Assembly (NCBI RefSeq): GCF_048553275.1
Contig: NZ_JBLZMW010000003.1
Span: 248,001-312,000 of the forward strand
DNA length: 64,000 nt
Direction: 5' to 3'
DNA from: Pacificoceanicola sp048553275
GTDB lineage: Bacteria; Pseudomonadota; Alphaproteobacteria; Rhodobacterales; Rhodobacteraceae
Shown here in pieces: positions 49,884-58,981 of this stretch; position 1 is the stretch's first letter, and each line of letters starts with the position of its first letter. The translations under genes were made by a program, and so were the position numbers. The notes beneath the pieces are model-generated. The model was not told the origin of the DNA, did not search any database, and saw only the letters and a list, made by a program, of their open reading frames with translations.

Positions 49884-51395
49884 TCAGGCGCTGAACAGGT
49901 CCTTGTAGGCATCGCGCAGGATGTTTTTCTGGACCTTGCCCATGGTGTTACGCGGCAGTTCGGGCACTGTGATGAACTTGCGCGGATGCTTGAAGCGGGC
50001 GAGGCTCTCCGCGCAGGCAGCCGCCATCAGGGTCTCATCAGGGCTCGCGCCCGCCTCCGGCACCACAACGGCCACCACCGTCTCGCCGAAATCGGGATGC
50101 GGCACGCCGATCACGGCCGTTTCCAGAACGCCGGGTTGATCGTCCAGCACCAGCTCGATTTCCTTTGGATAGATGTTGTAACCCCCGGAAATGATCAGGT
50201 CCTTGTTGCGCCCGACGATGGTGACATAGCCATCCTCGCCTTGTGTCCCGAGATCACCGGTGATGAAGAAACCGTCCTCGCGCAGCTCTGCGGCTGTCTT
50301 CTCGGGCATTTGCCAGTACCCCTTGAAGACGTTGTCGCCGCGCACCTCGATCTGTCCGACCTCCCCGCGTGGCACCTCTGCGCCAGTTTCCGGATCACAG
50401 ACCTTGAGCTCCACCCCCGGCAACGGCAGACCGACGGTCCCCGCGCGCCGCTCGCCCTCGTAGGGGTTGGAGGTGTTCATGTTGGTTTCCGTCATGCCAT
50501 AGCGTTCAAGGATGCGATGCCCGGTGCGCTCTTCAAAACGAACATGCGTCTCCGCCAGAAGCGGCGCGGAGCCGGAGATGAACAGGCGCATGCCCTGCGT
50601 CAGGTCCTTGTCGAACCGCGCATCGTCAAGCAGCCGGGTGTAGAAGGTCGGCACGCCCATCAGGGTCGTCGCGCGCGGCATCAGCGCTATCATCTGGTCC
50701 AGATCGAACTTCGGCAGGAAGATCATCGCACCGCCCGCCAGAAGCGTCACGTTCGACGCCACGAATAACCCGTGTGTGTGAAAGATCGGCAGCGCGTGCA
50801 AAAGCACGTCATCAGACGTGAACTGCCAGTGTTCGACCAGCGTCCCGGCGTTGGACAGCAAGTTCTTTTGCGTCAGCATCGCCCCCTTGGAGCGCCCCGT
50901 GGTGCCGGAAGTGTAGAGGAACGCGGCAAGGTCATCCTCCGCCCGCGCCACCGTTTCATAAACCTCCGGCTGGCTTTGCGCCGCATCGGTGAGCGTGCCG
51001 CTGCCATCCGCGGCCAGCGTCATGAGCACCGCACCAAGCCCTTCGACCATTGGCCGCAGATCCCCGGCCCTGGACGGATCGCCGACAACCATGCGGGCCC
51101 CGGAGTTCTCCGCGAAATACGACAGCTCATCGCGGGTATAGGCGGTGTTCAGCGGCAAAAAGACCACCCCCGCCTGCACACAGGCGGCGTAAAGCGCCAG
51201 CGCTTCGGGAGATTTTTCCACCTGCGCCGCAAGTCGATCGCCGGGAGCAAGCCCCGCACCACTGAGCACATGCGCCATCCGCGCAGCCATCCGCAGAAAG
51301 CGATCATGGCTCAGCGTCTCGCCACTGGCCAGATGCAGGAAAGGCGTATCCTTGCCGGCGTGTTTTCCGAAGAGACGGTCGAAAAGCGGATTCAT
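49884..51395 (-). CDS. matB: Malonyl-CoA synthetase
   Basis: A 503-residue acyl-CoA synthetase, the length of Rhodopseudomonas MatB. Motifs: LYTSGTTGRSKGAMLTQKN (ATP-binding), ERYGMTETNMNTSNPYEGERRAGTVG, TGDLGTQGEDGYVTIVGR, and the hinge KDLIISGGYNIYPKEIE with the catalytic Lys in GKVQKNIL. It activates malonate with CoA and ATP in the cytoplasm. It is last gene of the malonate operon; ATGA overlap with matA. Confidence 0.93.
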   Translation of the reverse strand: MNPLFDRLFGKHAGKDTPFLHLASGETLSHDRFLRMAARMAHVLSGAGLAPGDRLAAQVEKSPEALALYAACVQAGVVFLPLNTAYTRDELSYFAENSGARMVVGDPSRAGDLRPMVEGLGAVLMTLAADGSGTLTDAAQSQPEVYETVARAEDDLAAFLYTSGTTGRSKGAMLTQKNLLSNAGTLVEHWQFTSDDVLLHALPIFHTHGLFVASNVTLLAGGAMIFLPKFDLDQMIALMPRATTLMGVPTFYTRLLDDARFDKDLTQGMRLFISGSAPLLAETHVRFEERTGHRILERYGMTETNMNTSNPYEGERRAGTVGLPLPGVELKVCDPETGAEVPRGEVGQIEVRGDNVFKGYWQMPEKTAAELREDGFFITGDLGTQGEDGYVTIVGRNKDLIISGGYNIYPKEIELVLDDQPGVLETAVIGVPHPDFGETVVAVVVPEAGASPDETLMAAACAESLARFKHPRKFITVPELPRNTMGKVQKNILRDAYKDLFSA

Positions 51396-52648
51396 GAGGT
51401 GATTTCCTTCAAGGCTGTCTCGGCGGCGGAGGCGAGGCTGCGCACCTCGGAAGCGGTGGCAATCTCTCCGGCTGCCGCGAATTTTTCGTGGTTTTGCGAC
51501 ACGCGGGACAGATCGTAAAGGTAATTGACCATGACCCCGTGCGATTGTTTCAGACCGTTTGGCGCGGTATCCGCCTGCGCGTGCAGGGCATGGACCTGCG
51601 CTCCGTTTCCCAGATGAAAGCGCGCGACCGGATCATCCGGAAGCCCGTTCGGACGTTTGGCCCGCGTCAGGTAATAGGCCGCAAGCTGACGCAGCTTGAG
51701 ATCATCGGAGGTGTCGACGGTGACGGGCTGCGCATCGAGCCAGCGGGCAAAGCCGGGGATCGGCGAGAGCGTGACAAAGGTCTTCAGGCCCGGAAGGGCG
51801 CTGGACAGATCCGCGGCCACCTGTTTGATCAACGAATTGCCAAAGGAAATCCCGGCAAGCCCGGCCTGACAGTTGGAAATCGAATAGAAGACAGCGGTGT
51901 TGGCCTGCTCTGCCGACAGGATGTCGCGCGCCTCGGCGAGCAGCCCCTGCACCGAGCCGGGCACCCCTTTGGTCAGGGCAACCTCGACGAAAATCAGCGG
52001 CTCGTCCGGCATCGCGGGGTGAAAGAAGGCAAAGCAGCGCCGATCCTCTGGCTGCAGCCGCCGACGCAGATCATCCCAGCTGTGGATTGCATGGACCGCC
52101 TCATAGGCGATGATCTTTTCAAGGATATGCGCCGGGCTTTCCCAACTGATCGGGCGCAGCACCAGAAAGCCGCGATTGAACCAGCTTGCAAAGAGATGCC
52201 GGAAATCGAGGTCCAGCGCCATCAGCGCATCGTCCCCGCGCCCCAGCCGGAGCAAATCCGCCCGCATCCGCACCAGTTGCCGCGTCGCCCCCGGCACCTG
52301 GTTCAATCGCCGGACCAATTCCTGGCGCGGCGGCTCGGCAGCGGCGGCGAAGGCGCGGTAGCTGGCCTTGTCCGAATGTGCGGCATAGGCATCGAGGGCC
52401 GCGCGCACCGCAGCGGGATCAAGGTCCAGATCGGTCGCGAGATGGCGGAAGAAACCCAGCTTTTCATCGTCGTCCCAGCCAGCATAACGGTCGATGATCT
52501 GCCGGGCCACCGCCTGCCCGGTGACCTCCCCGGTCGCGCCGACAAGCGCGGCGGTCAGATCTTCTGTCTTGCGCCCGTCCTGACGGGCAAGGCCAAAGCG
52601 ATACCGGTTGTCAAATACGTTCGAGAGAAGATCGGCAAACAGACTCAT
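51392..52648 (-). CDS. matA: Malonyl-CoA decarboxylase
   Basis: A 418-residue enzyme of the MCD family. An all-helical N-terminal domain (about 1-130) is followed by the GNAT-like catalytic domain, with ALDLDFRHLFASWFNRGFLVLRPISWESPAHILEKIIAYEAVHAI, FFHPAMPDEPLIFVEVALT, a FYSISNCQAGLAGISFGNSLIKQV segment, and an ARFHLGNGA His. It converts malonyl-CoA to acetyl-CoA and CO2. ATGA overlaps with both dctM and matB fix start and order. Confidence 0.93.
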   Translation of the reverse strand: MSLFADLLSNVFDNRYRFGLARQDGRKTEDLTAALVGATGEVTGQAVARQIIDRYAGWDDDEKLGFFRHLATDLDLDPAAVRAALDAYAAHSDKASYRAFAAAAEPPRQELVRRLNQVPGATRQLVRMRADLLRLGRGDDALMALDLDFRHLFASWFNRGFLVLRPISWESPAHILEKIIAYEAVHAIHSWDDLRRRLQPEDRRCFAFFHPAMPDEPLIFVEVALTKGVPGSVQGLLAEARDILSAEQANTAVFYSISNCQAGLAGISFGNSLIKQVAADLSSALPGLKTFVTLSPIPGFARWLDAQPVTVDTSDDLKLRQLAAYYLTRAKRPNGLPDDPVARFHLGNGAQVHALHAQADTAPNGLKQSHGVMVNYLYDLSRVSQNHEKFAAAGEIATASEVRSLASAAETALKEITS

Positions 52649-53961
52649 CTGGCGGCTCCCATTACAAGGTCCGGCAACCATGTTGCCAGCCCCGGAAAGA
52701 GGCACAAGAGCACGATAGCCAAAACCATGCATCCAACGAAAGGAATGCTGCCGGAAAGGATGGTCTTGAGCGAAATGTCCGGCGCGATGCCGTTGATGAC
52801 ATAGAGATTGAGCCCCACCGGCGGCGAGATCAGGCCGATTTCCATGTTGATGGTCAGCACGACCGCAAACCAGATCGGATCGAACCCGGCGGTTTCGATG
52901 ATCGGCAGCAGGATCGGCGCCGCCATCAGGATCACCGCCACCGGCGGCAGGAAGAACCCCGCGACCAGCAGGAACAGGTTCACCGCGATCATCAGCACCC
53001 AGCGGTTCACCTCCAGCTCTCCGATCCAGGCCGCGATGCTCTGCGTGATGAACAGGGAGGACAGCATGTAGGAGAACACCCCGGCGGCGGCGATGATGAA
53101 GAGGATCATCACGCTCTCCCGCGTCGAATCGCGCAGCACGGTCCAGAGCGCCCTCGGCGACCAGAGTTTGTAAATGATCATCGCAACCAAGAGGCACATC
53201 AGCGCGCCGACGGCGGCGGTTTCGGACGGCGTCGCGATGCCGCCGTACATGGCATAAAGCACGCAAAGGATGATGAAGAGGAACGGCAGAACACGCGGCA
53301 GGATCTCGATCCGCTCGGCCCAGGTGTAAGAGCGCGAGGCAAGCAAGGCGCGATCGCCGGACCGGGCCGTGGCATAGATCGACCAAGCCATGAACAGCGC
53401 CATGAGCATCAGTCCAGGGATCACCCCCGCGAGGAACAGCCGCCCGATGGAAGTCTCCGTGGCGATGCCGTAGACGATCATGGTCACCGACGGCGGGATC
53501 AGGATACCCAGCGTGCCACCCGCCGCAATGGACCCGGCGGCGACGCCATCGGGATAGCCGCGCTTGCGCATTTCCGGGATGCCCATCTTGCCGATGGCGG
53601 CGCAGGTGGCCGGGCTCGACCCGGACATGGCGGCAAAGAGCGCGCAGGCCCCGAGGTTCGAAATCACCAAACCGCCGGGCACCCGCGTCAACCAGCGTTC
53701 AAGCGCTTCATAAAGGTCGGCGCCGGCGCGGGTGGAGGCAATGGACGCCCCCATGATGATGAACATCGGGATCGACAGGAGCGCAAAGTTGTCGAGCTTG
53801 CCGAACAGGATTTCCGGCATGAGTTCAAGCGAGCGCGCGCCGTCAAAGATCAGCAGGAACCCCGCCGAGACGATCAACAACCCAAGCGCCACCGACACCC
53901 CGGAAAACAGCACCACGATCGTGGCAATGGCGACAAAAGCGCCAAGCAAAAGCGGATCCAT
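52645..53961 (-). CDS. TRAP transporter large permease (DctM), malonate system
   Basis: A 438-residue inner-membrane protein of standard length with about 12 hydrophobic segments. Family lines: FALLSIPMFIIMGASIASTRAGADLYEAL, GSSPATCAAIGKMGIPEMRKRGY, GGTLGILIPPSVTMIVYGIATETSIGRLF, INMEIGLISPPVGLNLYVING. TGATG overlap with dctQ. With MatAB downstream it most likely imports malonate, as MatPQM in rhizobia. Confidence 0.92.
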   Translation of the reverse strand: MDPLLLGAFVAIATIVVLFSGVSVALGLLIVSAGFLLIFDGARSLELMPEILFGKLDNFALLSIPMFIIMGASIASTRAGADLYEALERWLTRVPGGLVISNLGACALFAAMSGSSPATCAAIGKMGIPEMRKRGYPDGVAAGSIAAGGTLGILIPPSVTMIVYGIATETSIGRLFLAGVIPGLMLMALFMAWSIYATARSGDRALLASRSYTWAERIEILPRVLPFLFIILCVLYAMYGGIATPSETAAVGALMCLLVAMIIYKLWSPRALWTVLRDSTRESVMILFIIAAAGVFSYMLSSLFITQSIAAWIGELEVNRWVLMIAVNLFLLVAGFFLPPVAVILMAAPILLPIIETAGFDPIWFAVVLTINMEIGLISPPVGLNLYVINGIAPDISLKTILSGSIPFVGCMVLAIVLLCLFPGLATWLPDLVMGAAR

Positions 53962-54530
53962 CAGTTGGTCTCCCCAGCGTCAGACGTGTCTTCAAGACCA
54001 AAGGGCGCTTCGACCCCGGTCAACATGGCGATCAGGTCGGCGATCAACTGCAACAGTAGCAGCGCAAAGCCCACGGGGATCGAAAGATAGGGAATCCAGA
54101 GTCTTACACCCCAGACCGTGTCCGACTTCCAACCGCGCTCCCAGGCGAAATGCCAGTAGTCGTAGCCATAGAACAGCATGATCGCGACGATCACGATGGA
54201 CAGGCCAAGCGTCAGCGTCGCCATCGCCTTGCGCAGCCGGTGCGGCAACGCCAAAGGCACCAGATCGACGTTCACATGGCCGCGCAGCCGCTGCACATAG
54301 GACAGCCCGATAAGCGTCGCCGCGATCACGAGGTAGATCACCGCCTCCGTCTGCCACACGGTCGAGCCGTTCAGCACGAAGCGCACCCAGATCATCTGGC
54401 AGGTGATCGCCACCGCCGCGACGATCATGCCCGCCGCACACCAGCCCGCCAAAGTACTGAGTGCGTTCACGCCTCGCAAAAATGGATTGTTCCCGGTCTG
54501 CGCAACCGCGCCGCCGATCTGGCCCGCCAT
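53961..54530 (-). CDS. TRAP transporter small permease (DctQ), malonate system
   Basis: A 189-residue inner-membrane protein with four helices, the usual DctQ layout (WVRFVLNGSTVWQTEAVIYLVIAATLIGLSYVQRLRGHVNVDLV is the central signature). The ATG at 54530 has GGAGGG upstream and is preferred to a GTG at 54536. Overlaps dctM. Confidence 0.9.
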   Translation of the reverse strand: MAGQIGGAVAQTGNNPFLRGVNALSTLAGWCAAGMIVAAVAITCQMIWVRFVLNGSTVWQTEAVIYLVIAATLIGLSYVQRLRGHVNVDLVPLALPHRLRKAMATLTLGLSIVIVAIMLFYGYDYWHFAWERGWKSDTVWGVRLWIPYLSIPVGFALLLLQLIADLIAMLTGVEAPFGLEDTSDAGETN

Positions 54531-54604
54531 GGCCACCCTCCGTCCTGTCAGGAATTGTCTTCAATCAGGGCAAGGGCGACGCCTGGCCGCCCCCGCCGGT
54601 CCGC

Positions 54605-55591
54605 TCACTCGACCGAAAGCGCCAGATCGAGCAGCTTCTGCCCGTCCGGTGTCTCTTCGACGAAGGCTTTATAGGACGTCTGCTGCGCAAGCGCGCGCCA
54701 GGCGTCGAACTCCTCGGCACTCATCTGCGCGATCTCCACACCGTTGTCGGCAAAAACCTTGGCGCTCTCGGCGTCCTGCTTCTTTGCTTCTTCGAGGTAG
54801 TAGGCCTGCGCCTTCTCCCCGCCCGCCTGAAGCGCCGCCTTCTGCGCGTCGGTCAGCCCGTCATAGGTGCTCTTGTTGATGAGCAGCGGCTGATACATGA
54901 ACCAAAGCGCATAATCCCCCGCCGGGGTGTAGCATTTGACCTGCTCGTAAATCCGGTAGGACACGAATGAGGACGACGAGGTGTTCGCCGCGTCCAGAAC
55001 GCCGGTCTGCATGGCGTTGTAAATCTCGGAAGACGCCATCGACGCGATTGACGCACCGGCCCCGGCCAGCATCTGCTCGAAAGCCTTGCCGGCGGCACGG
55101 GTCTGTTTGCCCTGCATGTCATCCGGCCCGGTGATGCAGGCATCGCGGCCCGCAAAGCCCCCGGCGAGATAGCCATGCACCAGCACCATGACATCGTCCT
55201 CGGCCATGATGTTTTCGATCTCGCTCATGAATTCGCTGTCGTTCATCCGCGCGGCGTGGTCGTGGTTCTTCACCAGACCGGGCATCAGCGTGAGATTATA
55301 GGCTGGCTGCTGACCGCCAGCATAGGACAGCGGCAGAACCGTCATATCAAGCTGGCCCCGGCTCAGCGGCTTGTACTGCTCGCGCGCCTTGAAAAGCGAG
55401 CCGGACGGAAAAATCCTGATATCCAGATCGACATCCGCAGCGGCCACCTCATCGGCGACGATCTGCGCGACCTGATGACGGACATCGCCGGTTGACCACT
55501 GGTGCGACAGGCGCAGTTCGGCGGCGGATGCGGCGATGCCGGTGGCGCACAGCGCCGCGGCTGCCACGGTGGCAGACAAAAAGTGCTTCAT
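54605..55591 (-). CDS. TRAP transporter substrate-binding protein (DctP), probable malonate receptor
   Basis: A 328-residue periplasmic protein. Signal peptide about 1-23. DctP pattern: SHQWSTGDVRHQVAQIVADEV, FPSGSLFKAREQYKPLSRGQLDM, ITGPDDMQGKQTRAAGKAFEQMLAGAGAS, IYNAMQTGVLDAANTSSSSF. GGGAGGAAAA precedes the ATG. It starts the operon dctPQM-matAB, so malonate is the likely ligand. Confidence 0.9.
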   Translation of the reverse strand: MKHFLSATVAAAALCATGIAASAAELRLSHQWSTGDVRHQVAQIVADEVAAADVDLDIRIFPSGSLFKAREQYKPLSRGQLDMTVLPLSYAGGQQPAYNLTLMPGLVKNHDHAARMNDSEFMSEIENIMAEDDVMVLVHGYLAGGFAGRDACITGPDDMQGKQTRAAGKAFEQMLAGAGASIASMASSEIYNAMQTGVLDAANTSSSSFVSYRIYEQVKCYTPAGDYALWFMYQPLLINKSTYDGLTDAQKAALQAGGEKAQAYYLEEAKKQDAESAKVFADNGVEIAQMSAEEFDAWRALAQQTSYKAFVEETPDGQKLLDLALSVE

Positions 55592-55667
55592 GATTTTCCT
55601 CCCTTGGCCGGACTCCTCTCCGGTCTGTCCGGCAACGTGGCAGTCCATGCACACGCTGTCAAACATT

Positions 55668-55677
55668 TTGTATACAA
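55668..55677. promoter_or_regulatory. Operator for malonate GntR (TTGTATACAA)
   Basis: Perfect 10-bp palindrome (within TTTTGTATACAAG) in the divergent region between dctP and the GntR gene. The form is close to, but distinct from, TGGTATACCA, so cross-talk with the other GntR should be low. Confidence 0.65.
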
Positions 55678-55724
55678 GAATTCCAATATTGCGTTCACAC
55701 CCCAGTCGTGCAAAATCCTGTCCC

Positions 55725-56381
55725 ATGGAACGCAAACGGTCGGACATCATCGCGGACGAGATCGAAGAGCGGATCTTCGATGGCACCTTCCCGGACGGGG
55801 CAAGGCTGGAGGAAGTCATGCTGGCCGAGCGGTTTTCCGTCTCGCGCACGCCGGTCCGCGAGGCGCTGCACCGGCTGTCCCTGTCCGGCCTCGTCGAACA
55901 GATCCCGCGCCGTGGCGTGTTTGTCCGTCAGCCCGGACCCGTCGAATTGATCGAGATGTTCGAAGTCATGGCCGAGCTGGAAGCCATCTGTGCCCGCCTC
56001 GCCGCCACGCGCATCACCGACGCCGCGCTGACCGAGCTTGCCGAGATCAACACGCGCTGCGCCCGGGCGGTCACGTCGCAGGACGCTGTTGCCTATTATC
56101 TTGAAAACGAACGCTTTCACGCGCTGATCTACCGTCAGGCCGGCAACAGCTTTCTTGAACAGGAGGCACTGCGCCTGCAACGCCGCCTGCAACCCTTCCG
56201 CCGCACCCAGCTCAGGCTGCGTGGTCGCCTGCGGCAGTCCATGTCCGAACACGAAGCGGTTCTGAACGCCCTCACGGACGGCGATGGTCGCGCCGCCGCC
56301 GACATCATGCGTGCGCATGTGGCGGTGCAGGGCGAAAAATTCCACCATCTGATGGCCAGCCTGAAACCGGCCGCCGAATAG
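55725..56381 (+). CDS. GntR/FCD-family regulator of malonate operon
   Basis: A 218-residue protein. Winged helix IADEIEERIFDGTFPDGARLEEVMLAERFSVSRTPVREALHRLSLSGLVEQIPRRGVFV, then an FCD domain (FEVMAELEAICARLAATRI; ENERFHALIYRQAGN). It is divergent from dctPQM-matAB, the place of MatR in rhizobia; the ligand is probably malonate or malonyl-CoA. No clear ribosome site precedes the ATG at 55725, so leaderless or weak translation is possible. Confidence 0.86.
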   Translation: MERKRSDIIADEIEERIFDGTFPDGARLEEVMLAERFSVSRTPVREALHRLSLSGLVEQIPRRGVFVRQPGPVELIEMFEVMAELEAICARLAATRITDAALTELAEINTRCARAVTSQDAVAYYLENERFHALIYRQAGNSFLEQEALRLQRRLQPFRRTQLRLRGRLRQSMSEHEAVLNALTDGDGRAAADIMRAHVAVQGEKFHHLMASLKPAAE

Positions 56382-56385
56382 GCAG

Positions 56386-56437
56386 GTCCTGTCCGCGATC
56401 CCGGCCTGCCGGCAAGGCCGATCAGACCGAACAGGAC
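56386..56437. terminator. Composite hairpin between convergent genes
   Basis: Outer arms GTCCTGTCCG and CGAACAGGAC (one wobble) enclose an inner stem GGCCT/AGGCC. It lies between the GntR and ATPase stops and may end both transcripts. Confidence 0.5.
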
Positions 56438-56462
56438 ACCGCCCGGCGCCTGGACGCCCCGC

Positions 56463-57968
56463 TCAGGCCGCTTCGCCCGATTTGATCCCGGAAATCGCCT
56501 GAATGAGGTTGTCTTCGCTGACCTCCTCGGAGGTGAAGGTGCGCATGATCCGGCCCGAATACATCGCGACGATCCGGTCGGAAACGTGCAGCACCTCAGG
56601 CATTTCCGAGCTGATCACCATCACCGCATAGCCCTGTGCCGCCAGTTCGCGCAGCAGCTTGTGGATCTCCGACTTGCTGCCGACGTCGATGCCGCGCGTC
56701 GGCTCATCCACGATCAGCACGTTGGGATGCATCGACAGCCATTTGCCGATGACGATCTTTTGCTGATTGCCACCGGACAGGTTGCCCACCTGCTGCTTCC
56801 AGCCCGGCGTGCGGATATCCAGACGGTCGCGGTATTGATCGAAAATCGCCACTTCCGCGCCTTCGGCAACGAACGGACCAGCCTTCAGATCATCCACCTG
56901 CGGCAGGGTCATGTTGTCGCGGCAGTTCATGCCAAGAATAAGCCCCTGCCCCTTGCGATCCTCGGGCACCAGGGAGATGCCGCGCGCAATCGCATCGACC
57001 GGCGAAGACAGGCGCACCTGCGCGCCATCGAGCAGGATTTGCCCGGCGGAGGGGGCGCGCAGGCCAAACAGCGTCTCGGCAATCTCCGTCCGGCCCGCGC
57101 CGACAAGGCCATAGAACCCGACAACCTCGCCGCGCCGCACCTCGAAGCTGACGTCCTGGAACAGCTTGCCGCAGCTCAGACCCCGCACCTCAAGCGCCAC
57201 CGCGCCAATCTCGTGGTGCACCGCGTTGCGCGTGATGTCCAGCTTGCGGCCGATCATCATCTGGGTGACCTTTTCCTCGTCGGTGTCGGCGGTGGCGACC
57301 GTGCCCTGATACTGCCCGTCGCGCAGGATCGAGATCCGGTCGGTGATCTTGAAGATCTCCTCCATGCGGTGGGAGATGTAGATGATCCCCACCCCGTCCG
57401 ACTTCAGGTCCGCGATCACATCGAACAGCACCACCTTTTCCGCATCCGTCAGGGACGCGGTCGGCTCGTCGAAGATCACCGCCTTGGCGTCCACCGTCAG
57501 GGCGCGGGCGATTTCGACCATCTGCTGATTGGCGATGGACAGATCCCCGACGCGGGTCCGGGCATCGAACCCCACGTTCAGCTTCTTGAGAATGGCGTTG
57601 GTCCGCTCGGTCAGTGTCGCCCAGTCGACGCGGCCAAAGCGCTTGCGGGGCAGCTCACCGAGATAGATGTTTTCCGCCACCGAGAGTTCCTCCGCAAGGC
57701 TCAGCTCCTGGTGGATGAAGACGATGCCCTTGGCCTTGGCCTCCAGCGGACCGGCCATGACGACCTGCGCATCGCCCATGTAGATGGCGCCTTCGTTGGG
57801 CTGATGAATGCCGCCCAGCACCTTCATCAGGGTCGACTTGCCCGCGCCATTCTCGCCCATGAGCGCATGCACCTCGCCCGGCATCACGTCGAGGGACACA
57901 CCATCAAGCGCGCGCACACCGGGGAAAGTCTTGACGATGCCTTCGAGGCGCAGAACCGGATCGGTCAT
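56463..57968 (-). CDS. Sugar ABC importer ATPase (RbsA type)
   Basis: A 501-residue double ATPase. First domain: Walker A GENGAGKST, signature LSIANQQMVEIARAL, Walker B AVIFDEPTASL. Second domain: degenerate Walker A (GLVGAGRTEIAETL), signature LSGGNQQKIVIGKWL, Walker B VLIVDEPTRGIDVGSK. A divergent first signature and a good second one are normal for RbsA/MglA. ATGA overlap with the permease gene. It powers uptake with the two permeases and receptor upstream. Confidence 0.95.
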   Translation of the reverse strand: MTDPVLRLEGIVKTFPGVRALDGVSLDVMPGEVHALMGENGAGKSTLMKVLGGIHQPNEGAIYMGDAQVVMAGPLEAKAKGIVFIHQELSLAEELSVAENIYLGELPRKRFGRVDWATLTERTNAILKKLNVGFDARTRVGDLSIANQQMVEIARALTVDAKAVIFDEPTASLTDAEKVVLFDVIADLKSDGVGIIYISHRMEEIFKITDRISILRDGQYQGTVATADTDEEKVTQMMIGRKLDITRNAVHHEIGAVALEVRGLSCGKLFQDVSFEVRRGEVVGFYGLVGAGRTEIAETLFGLRAPSAGQILLDGAQVRLSSPVDAIARGISLVPEDRKGQGLILGMNCRDNMTLPQVDDLKAGPFVAEGAEVAIFDQYRDRLDIRTPGWKQQVGNLSGGNQQKIVIGKWLSMHPNVLIVDEPTRGIDVGSKSEIHKLLRELAAQGYAVMVISSEMPEVLHVSDRIVAMYSGRIMRTFTSEEVSEDNLIQAISGIKSGEAA

Positions 57969-58966
57969 ACTCTCAACTCCTCTTTGCCTTTGACGTTCAA
58001 CTGTCGGTCCAGGAACAGCACGGCGATCAGGATCAGACCAATGACAAGGTTCACCGTCGAGGTATCCGCCCCGATATGGCCCAATCCCTTGCGCAGCAGC
58101 TGGATCGCGATGACGCCGCCAAAGGTGCCGATGACGCTGCCCGCGCCGCCGGTGATCTTGGTCCCGCCAAGCACAACCGCAGTGATCACCCACAATTCAT
58201 AAAGCTGGCCGTCGTTGGGGTTCACCGAGCCGCTCTCGGAGTAGAACACCACCGCCGACAGCGCCGCCAGAAAACCGATAATCGCGAAGTTGATCATCAT
58301 GTGCGGCCCGACGCGGATGCCGGCATTGACCGCCGCCTCGCGGTTGTCCCCGATGGCATAGGCGTTGCGGCCATGCACCGTCCGCGCCATGACGAACCAA
58401 ATGACCAATGTCACCGCCAGCAAGAACCACGACGCCGTGGCCAGCCCGAGAAACTCCGCTTCGGCGAAATCGACCAGCGTCCAGTTCAGGTGGCTGGTGG
58501 GGTTCTCGCCGTTGAACATGAAGACGATCCCGCGAAAGCCGAGCATCGAGCCCAGCGTCACGATAAAGGCGTCCACCCCCGTCTTCCAAACGATCAGCCC
58601 GTTGAGCGCGCCCAGAACCGTGCCCACCAAGAGCGCCAGCACCCAGGCCACCGGGATCACCCAATCGCCAAGACCGGCAAAGATCGGCCAAGTCATGCTG
58701 TCCAGCAGGATGATGGCCGCAATGGCAAAGGTCGCCCCGACCGACAGGTCGATGTTGCCGTTGACCATCACGATCGTCATGCCCATGGCAATGATCCCGA
58801 TGGGCGCTGACTGCTTGAGCAGCAGCAGCATGTTGTCATAGTCCATGAAGGCCTTGTCAGAGAGCGACAGATATTCGCCCGCCACGCTGAAAAAGATCAA
58901 CTCCAGCACGATAAAGCCCCAGATCGCGCCGCTTTTCAGCGCCTTGGACAGTGCACCCGATTGCAT
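57965..58966 (-). CDS. Sugar ABC importer permease (RbsC type), second
   Basis: A 333-residue inner-membrane protein with 8-10 helices. RbsC/XylH features: GMTIVMVNGNIDLSVGATFAIAAI and TAVVLGGTKITGGAGSVIGTFGG. The ATG at 58966 (MQSGALSKALK) has GGGAG upstream and is preferred to GTG at 58975. It lies 15 bp behind the other permease, and the two probably form a heterodimer. Confidence 0.92.
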   Translation of the reverse strand: MQSGALSKALKSGAIWGFIVLELIFFSVAGEYLSLSDKAFMDYDNMLLLLKQSAPIGIIAMGMTIVMVNGNIDLSVGATFAIAAIILLDSMTWPIFAGLGDWVIPVAWVLALLVGTVLGALNGLIVWKTGVDAFIVTLGSMLGFRGIVFMFNGENPTSHLNWTLVDFAEAEFLGLATASWFLLAVTLVIWFVMARTVHGRNAYAIGDNREAAVNAGIRVGPHMMINFAIIGFLAALSAVVFYSESGSVNPNDGQLYELWVITAVVLGGTKITGGAGSVIGTFGGVIAIQLLRKGLGHIGADTSTVNLVIGLILIAVLFLDRQLNVKGKEELRV

Positions 58967-58981
58967 GGTTCCCACTCCCTC

